DNA of 64,000 nt from Coenobita brevimanus (lineage: Eukaryota > Arthropoda > Malacostraca > Decapoda > Coenobitidae), in contig CM064632.1 in the NCBI GenBank assembly GCA_032717465.1, forward strand, positions 30,333,457 through 30,397,456, read 5' to 3'. This document shows, piece by piece, positions 63,744 to 64,000 of the stretch (the first letter of the stretch is position 1; each line of letters opens with the position of its first letter). The notes beneath the pieces are model-generated. The model did no database searches. It was given only the letters and a program-made list of their open reading frames with translations, and was not told the DNA's origin. A program made the translations under genes and the position numbers.

Positions 63744-64000
63744 ATTCTTGCTACTTCCACACGAACTTCCTTAGCACAGTTCCCTAGTGGCAAGGTTGCA
63801 GTAAAACCTGGAGTTAACTTCACTGGCCAATAAAATGAAATAGTCTGGAGATAGCACGTGGGGGGCTGCAGTGAGGTTTATTATTATTTTTTTTTTTTTT
63901 TCTGACGAGGACCCTTCACCTCACTCAGCTCAGTTAATGATTAAGTGTATCAAACTGGAAAGTCAATTTGTCAACTAATCCAGACAACTCATTCCAGCCT
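63741..64000. other. Non-coding end of window
   Basis: TTTATTCTTGCTACTTCCAC and CAATAAAATGAAATAGTCTGG are degenerate inverse arms of the CCAGACGATTTT family. Otherwise unrecognised. Confidence 0.45.

Overview
The window looks like repeat-dense intergenic chromatin of an arthropod, most likely a decapod crustacean. This is inferred from the very high density of (GT)n, (GA)n and (AAT)n microsatellites, RTE-like LINEs ending in GATA tails, and many short foldback elements. I found no convincing single-copy host gene, rRNA, tRNA or CRISPR array. Almost every long open frame is either mobile-element protein or an artefact of simple sequence.

Three well-delimited autonomous-type elements dominate. 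(1) 21766-33982 is a Ty3/Gypsy-type LTR retrotransposon with LTRs of about 1.02 kb, inserted in a GTGTG-type satellite. It keeps a gag, a protease and an integrase zinc-binding domain on the + strand but has no reverse transcriptase. (2) Nested inside it on the - strand, 25878-32476 is a second LTR element with apparently identical 561-bp LTRs, a 4-bp CACC target duplication, a tRNA-Pro-like primer site and a clear polypurine tract. Its domain order is gag, protease, integrase, reverse transcriptase, RNase H, i.e. Copia-like order with Gypsy-type proteins, plus a SCAN-like capsid. That matches the Gmr1-like lineage. (3) 54971-59228 is a TTAA-flanked piggyBac element whose transposase frame is interrupted by one in-frame TGA and preceded by a 470-bp tandem duplication.

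Non-LTR elements of one RTE-like family occur in two subfamilies, A and B. They lie at 1-916, 5924-6718, 8552-9361, 11097-12475, 41340-44016 and 44960-48112 (nearly full length). Short 3' stubs lie at 40468, 52777 and 61637, and a fused 5'/3' mini-copy at 49649.

Between them lie small non-autonomous repeats: a five-copy SINE-like family with a tRNA-like A box, a four-copy foldback family, a hAT-type MITE with a perfect 8-bp target duplication nested in a Tc1/mariner-type MITE, a hammerhead-ribozyme-like motif at 50451-50514, long hairpins, minisatellites (34, 36, 54 and about 75 bp units), and kilobase-scale purine or pyrimidine tracts. Nesting gives a relative order in places: satellite, then outer LTR element, then inner LTR element; dispersed repeat, then LINE; minisatellite, then LINE.
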